Assembly: GCF_963678635.1 (NCBI RefSeq)
Contig: NC_087063.1
Location: 51,595,220 to 51,659,219 of the forward strand
Source of the DNA: Symsagittifera roscoffensis
Lineage: Eukaryota; Xenacoelomorpha; Acoela; Convolutidae
DNA: 64,000 nt
Direction of reading: 5' to 3'
Every line of letters begins with the position of its first letter. Within the stretch, counting starts at the first letter, position 1. Shown here piece after piece: positions 58,701-64,000 of this stretch. The position numbers and the translations under genes were made by a program. Under the pieces are notes generated by a model. That model ran no database searches. It worked only from the letters and a program-made list of their open reading frames with translations, and had not been told where the DNA came from.

Positions 58701-59552
58701 TTCAGTCTGTTGTTGATGCTAGGCGAACCGGCGAGGAAAATCCCTCATCTGTCGTAGTAACCGGAACATTGTAACTTCTTGGAAATAGTTCCTACGGCTA
58801 TCAAAAAAGGGAAAGATCAAAACATACAATGACAAAATATCTTGGAGACAAAAAAACCCACAAAGCTATCAAAAACCAATTTTTCAGGACACTTAATATC
58901 GTAGCCAAAGATTTGTATGAAGTGGAACTTGTTAAATCTACTATAGAGCATCGTGAACCAATTATAGTAGGATTTTTTATACTACAGTATGCCAGGTTGA
59001 GAATGTTGGAGCTGTATTATAAGTTTTTTGATAAATTTTGCGATGTCAACAAATTCGAAGAACTCGAAACGGATACAGATTTCCTCTATTTAGCTTTGGC
59101 AGAAGAAGATTTAGGTGATTGTATCCTTCCCAGCAAGCGAGCAGAATGGACTGAAAAGCGAAGCAAGGACTGTCGAGACGACTTCAGAGCAGATGCAAAA
59201 ACAACTTTTTTCCCCGTACTTGCTGTTCTAAACATAAGAAACATGACAATAGAGAACCCGGATTGTTCAAGAAGGAGTTCAGATGCACCGAAATGTTATG
59301 CCTGCGTAGTAAAAACTATTGCTGTTACGGTAGTAAAAGTCAAAAGTATAAGTTGACTCTGGAGATGGACCGATGGCGAAGTATCGGCAAGTACTGGACG
59401 AGGCAGTGAATTTGAAGTCAACGAATAGAGGATTTAAATCAATTAATCATGCAGTCGCAATTTATGAACAAACTAAAAAAGAACTGAGCTATTTTTGCCC
59501 TAAACGGGAAGTTGAATGTGATGGAATACATACTAAACCTCTAAATTTGTAA
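55788..59552 (+). pseudogene. Polinton family-B DNA polymerase, copy B
   Basis: Starts inside the gene and lacks the first zinc-finger unit and the start codon. It shares most stops with copy A (56366, 56665, 56865, 57468, 57757). It is intact at about 55975, where copy A has a small insertion and stop. It lacks 285 bp corresponding to 48461-48745, which removes polymerase motif A. It also lacks short pieces near 58025 and 59355. Motif C reads ETDTDFLY, with the Ser next to the catalytic Asp changed to Phe. The poly-A signal is retained. It cannot be functional. Confidence 0.88.
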
Positions 59553-59708
59553 GAGATTGTGTTGTAAAATTGTATACGATGCTGTGAATTAGTAATTTTT
59601 CTCTGCAATAAACCTTTTTTTGAAAAAAAAAATCTTTTTAAACGCTAAGTATGGGTTAACAGTATATTGTTTTTCTATTAAGAAAACATTTAGAAACTGG
59701 AACATTGG

Positions 59709-60065
59709 CAAAATCGAGCTCCAAAAAATTCGGGCACCAAAAACTTTTCTGAAACTTACCATCGTACCATCTGAAACGTTACCATCGTAATACATAAGGA
59801 ATACTATTCCCTAATGAGCTCACAATTCCCTACAATGAATTTCTTATACATAGGGAAATCTATACACTATACATGGAAAATTCGGGCGCCGAATAAAACC
59901 TTACCATCTAAAACTTACCACCTGAAACCTGGTATCTTAATACATTGAGAAACTTGTAGCCTATGTTAATACATAGATTGAAGACCGGATATTCTATAGC
60001 CTATGTTAATACATGGAGGTCTTAATCCCCCCCCCCCGGGCTGAACTGCCCCGACATATACTACT
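59709..60065 (-). repeat. Duplicated Polinton right terminal repeat (unit B)
   Basis: Copy of 50541-50933 with a small internal deletion, again ending CATATACTACT. AATGAC and the same flank (TGTCCGGTAAAGTC) follow at 60066. There is no partnering left terminal repeat. Confidence 0.9.
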
Positions 60066-60143
60066 AATGACTGTCCGGTAAAGTCTAAGCGATAATGCAT
60101 CTTCTTATGATATCTAAAAATGGTATTTTTTTTTAATTGAAAA

Positions 60144-61150
60144 CACCCCGAGTTGACCTCCATAGAAAAAAGGGCTTATCATGCAATTCCATACAAAAAA
60201 TGCTTATCAAACAATGCCATGAATTTTATGGAAAAATTGTTTATCATAGGATTTCCATTTATGAAAATTGTATGATATGCATTTTTTTTTCATTGAATTT
60301 TTTTTTCAGGAAAACCTTTAAAAAGAATTTTTTTGTAAGTTTAAATGTCCTTGATTCGTTTTCTGATTGAGTTAGATCAAATGGCCCATTTTTTTCATTT
60401 TTTTTGACAAAAAATGTTTATCATACGATTTCCATTCTATCAAAATGGAATGATAATTATTTTTTTGATAAATAAAACTTTAGCCGCGACACAAAAAATT
60501 TTTTCAACCGCAAATCGAATTTTCTATGCAAACGAACATTTTTCGAAAAAAAAAAATTTTGCATGCAAAATTTAATTTTTTGTGTGTATAACGTAGACCT
60601 GGATACGATAGTATTGGCTTTTTTTCTGTTCTCTTCAAAATGTTTTTTCAAAAACGCTGAAAGTTCTTATTTCTCTTGTATGGCGTGTTTATATATGCCC
60701 TGATTAATGTCTGATAAATTGAAAATTCAAAAATTTAAAATAATCATCATTATCTGTCGTTTGTTACTTTTATTATTTCATTTGTGAACGACAGCTCGAA
60801 GACAATTCAGGTCGTTTTCTATGCATTGTAACAGCAAAATCGTTCAATTTTTTTGGTACTTTAAGTAACCAAGGTCTTTGTCACTTGGGTTCGCTGGCAA
60901 ACAGAACCCAAATTTTTTCAAAAAATAAAATTAGAAATAAAAAACAACTTTTTGGTTTAAGGCAAAAACACTTATCATACAATTCCATTTAATAGAAAAA
61001 ATGGCTATCATACAATTCCATTGTATGGGAAAAATGGTTATCAATGGATTTTCATACGATTTTTTTTTTCTAGGGAAGTGAATGGAATCGAATGAGAAGC
61101 ATTTTTTCCATAGTATGGAATTGTATGATAAGCCTTTTTTGCCAACCCGG
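60144..61150. mobile_element. CCCGGGTTG-ended element in the flank, unit B copy
   Basis: Counterpart of 51012-52034, from CCCCGAGTTGACC to GCCAACCCGGGACC, with the same alternating TTGTATGATAAGC motifs. Confidence 0.5.
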
Positions 61151-62339
61151 GACCCCCCACTTTCTATTAAAAGCATGAAATGATGTTTTTGATCCAATTT
61201 TCTACAGCTTGAAAATCGACCCTGGAATCTTTGGAATCCCCCGGACTGCTATCTTTACTCCAATCTAGCTGGTCGTTGATGTTTTGATAGTTTCAACAAT
61301 TATTTTTTTCTAGATTTGTTATTTTGCACTGCTTACCTTTTCAAATTGACTTGAGGCACGTTATTTTAGTCGTATTAGTTCCTTATACAACTCCAATGTT
61401 TTACAAAACATACCAGTCAAGGGGTAGTCGCAACATTCAAGGCTTTGCACTGTTATACTTATTAATGTCTAAGAACAAATTATTTTTCCATAATTAGCTA
61501 GGGACATAGAGTTTGCAATTTTTTGGATATTGAAAACGAAATGATCTAGATACTTCTTCTCGTTTCTGTCGTTTTCTCTGCAACCAAAATATAGGATTGA
61601 AATTTTGTTGAATGATCGATAAATCAATTTGGAAGGATCTAGACGAAATTGATAAATCTCTTCTGATGTCATAATATAGCCAATAAATCATTACTATTTC
61701 ATAGGTGTTCTTGCTTTGGAACCATTTTGGCAAAGAAAACAACAAAATTGAGAATAGAAATTCAAATTGGTTCTTTTTAACAAAACAACAAATAGAAAAT
61801 AAAACTTAAGCGTCAATGAACGGTTGAATAATTGTTCACAATTTGCGTTGATGATCAATATAAGCCAACAAATGAACTAATACAACACTGGAAGTATGAC
61901 GGCTCCCAACAATGTACAAAGTTCGCAAAGGGAATCATGTTGTCTCTTATTTTTGTCCAACATTCAAGACCTTTATAATGTCTGTGTCCTCAAAACAAAC
62001 ACGACAGTTTGGTGAGGCTGCACCAAGAAATTCTTTCAATTTTTTCACTCGTTTTTTTCAGGATAAAGGGTAAAATGAAGCTCATCGTCTTCGCAACAAG
62101 CCAATCTGAACCCTTAACACAAAATTCGAATTCTTTTTGCTGTTTGCGATGTTTCTACTATAAGAACACATCTGAATCTAGTTATAATGTAATGACTTTT
62201 TATGAATTCAAACCAATTTTAGATCTGATTTTATCTAGCATGGGGGAACCTGATCTAAACTACATTTTATAATTGGATCAATTGGATATTTTACCACTGT
62301 AAAATATTTAATATTAACCAATCACAATCCATCTAACTA

Positions 62340-62727
62340 ACAACCCACTTATTTGTAAGTGCTGAAATTACTTGTAATTTCAGCACCAGAGAGATTTGAA
62401 TTTAACTTAGAAATTAGTTGCCTCTCCAAGAGAACTTCAGCTGCCGCAAAAAACCAGTATACTCTAGATCTATTGAGCCTAGCAGAGACTAGTTAAACAC
62501 CCTGAGACTAGTATGTATAAGAGTAAGATTAGGATCGGTATTAGACTAAAAAGTTGCGAGAATCTATCCGGCCGAAAATAAGATAGCGTGACGAGCAGAC
62601 GGTGTACCCTATCCGAAATTACTCTATATGAGCTAACCACATCGGTTACAACTCATCTGGTGCGACCATAAGTCTCGAATAAGACCTTAATAGCTTAGAA
62701 CTAACCAAATATAGATTAGAATTTAGA
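62340..62727 (+). mobile_element. LTR-like repeat fragment, copy 3
   Basis: Near-identical to 55387-55784. Here the foldback GTGCTGAAATTAC against GTAATTTCAGCAC is perfect. It continues into AAACATTTTCAAAATG rather than polymerase sequence, so this copy shows the original right-hand context. Confidence 0.6.
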
Positions 62728-64000
62728 CAAAACATTTTCAAAATGTTACACGATAATAATTTAATTGAAATGTCTCTACGACTCATGGATCAGAGCCGAT
62801 ATTCCGCACGATACTAGAACTACCCGGTATTGGAAGAAGACCTCGGACAAGAGACGATATACGACTAAGTAGAAAATTACCATTTAGTTTTATGGTTGTA
62901 CGGCAAAAGCCAACACAAACGTTTATATTTAGAATCTTATTAGCAATGAAATTAGATTTTCATTTGCAAACATAAAATTTTGAAGTAAATCTTCATGATC
63001 ATTTCAGGCGCTAAACAAAATTATTAATGTACAATAACGATTGATAAAAAGATCTCAGATCATCCTGTTGTTCCAGCTTCATCACCTAAACATAACAGCA
63101 ATCATCAGCTCACTAATATCATTACAAAACTAAACCTTTTTATTAAATAAATCTAAACCATTTTAAACTTAAATTCACTCAATTTTAAAAAATCAGATCA
63201 TCAAGGCTTTTCCTTGGATCTTAATAAATTTTCTATCTCACTAAAATTAAAGCCTGATCATCAAGGCCTATCCTTGGATCAAAAAGAACAATTTTGTTCT
63301 CCATCACCCACTTAGCAATTGTCTAACGACATCAAACGTCGATTCACTATCCAACCTTTCCAAAAGACCCAGGACTAATAGAAATTTTTCAATAAAACTA
63401 ACCATTCAAATTAAAATAAACAGTGAAGAACTTCGGTTATACATCCTTCACTTGAACCCTCCTCTTACCAGACCCAGGATAGATCTTAGACCTAGTAAGA
63501 CTTAGTAAGAACCTTGTGGATCTTACGAACTACTTGCGTTCTAATTATACCTGAACCTTGTGGATCGCTTTACTATTCTCCAACCCTTGAACACAATCAC
63601 TACCCCTAAGTAAGATTAAGTAAGTTAACACCTTAGCTTAGTCTAGCCACGAGAAAGTAAAAAATCATTCTTCGGAATCGATATACTTTTCTCTCCAACC
63701 CTGAACAAAAAGACCCAAGTTAAGCTAACCAAAAAATCGTAAGGACTAACAGTCTAAGGAAATAGAAATAACTAACAACTTCTTGCATCCCTCATCCTAA
63801 ACCTTATGTCATTCAAAAATTTAGGAAATAAACAAACAATCGTTTTACACAACTGTGAAATAGATAAGAAAAAATACGATTTTGTAATCACACCTCATAC
63901 ACAAACAGTTGGATACATTAGAACAAAACGACAAACAATAAAAGGAAAAATATAAATAAGCAAAGACAAATCACACGGAAAAAAAGATTTTCAAAAAATA
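62728..64000. other. Non-coding stretch downstream of the LTR-like segment, to window end
   Basis: No reading frame of note. TTTCAGGCGCTAAAC near 63003-63017 could be an LTR end followed by a primer-binding site. GATCATCAAGGC, then CCTTGGATC, occurs twice (63198-63280), and AGTAAGA/CTTGTGGATC phrases recur near 63490-63570. This fits the leader of an LTR retroelement running out of the window, but no gag or pol is seen. Confidence 0.35.

Larger units (their letters stand above)
55785..62727 (+). repeat. Tandem duplication, unit B
   Basis: Second copy of the polymerase, terminal repeat and flank. It is shorter than unit A because it has only one 1.8-kb flank unit, lacks the foldback array and has internal polymerase deletions. 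It diverges from unit A at 62727, where the LTR-like segment continues into single-copy sequence. Confidence 0.9.

Noticed and set aside
55785-60065. A second independent Polinton insertion
   Set aside because: There is no left terminal repeat, and the flank after its right end is the same as after the first copy, so it is a tandem duplication.

Overview
The window is AT-rich animal (invertebrate-like) nuclear DNA. Its genes are spliced, with GT/AG introns. It is crowded with decayed transposons and carries a 200-N assembly gap. All assignments come from reading the sequence; the species was not identified. The best-supported host gene is a glutamine-synthetase-like (lengsin/GS class I type) gene on the + strand. 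Its three exons (13309-13830, 21256-21831, 22069-22269) join in phase to encode 432 residues. A broken paralogue of it lies upstream at 7914-9224.

Layout. 1-4.1 kb: two copies of a degenerate GGAT-rich satellite block. 4.1-7.85 kb: fragments of an LTR-like element, GGATTCC-rich repeats and a palindromic element with CCCGGGTTGACC ends. 7.9-9.2 kb: GS-like pseudogene. 9.2-13.3 kb: repeats and a tRNA-like sequence. 13.3-22.3 kb: the GS-like gene, with a 7.4-kb first intron holding three tandem copies of a 1.16-kb unit. 22.3-25.6 kb: TAATCC/TAATCGATTA arrays, C-rich tracts and inverted repeat partners. 25.7-29.5 kb: a dead non-LTR retrotransposon (LINE) on the - strand. 30.6-30.8 kb: a short-chain dehydrogenase tail. 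The stretch 27.9-30.88 kb recurs at 31.08-34.05 kb immediately across the gap, which looks like two allelic contigs left unmerged.

34213-50933 is a full-length but inactivated Polinton/Maverick DNA element of about 16.7 kb. It has about 0.4-kb terminal inverted repeats and a 6-bp target duplication (AATGAC on both sides). Left to right it carries, on the - strand, an adenain-like protease, a small membrane ORF, major capsid protein, a small basic virion protein, penton-like minor capsid protein, integrase, a small ORF, packaging ATPase and a possible exonuclease-like ORF. A divergent + strand ORF, tandem repeats and two unrecognised - strand ORFs follow, and a protein-primed family-B DNA polymerase lies on the + strand. 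Every recognised gene is broken by stops, frameshifts or loss of a catalytic residue.

The right part of the Polinton (most of the polymerase plus the right terminal repeat) and several kb of flank were then duplicated in tandem (about 46.27-55.78 kb and 55.79-62.73 kb). Shared and private lesions show that the polymerase was already dead when this happened. The flank itself holds a second tandem duplication, a palindromic CCGCTCAAA foldback array and an LTR-like segment. From there to the window end (62.7-64 kb) the sequence is non-coding and may be the start of an LTR retroelement.
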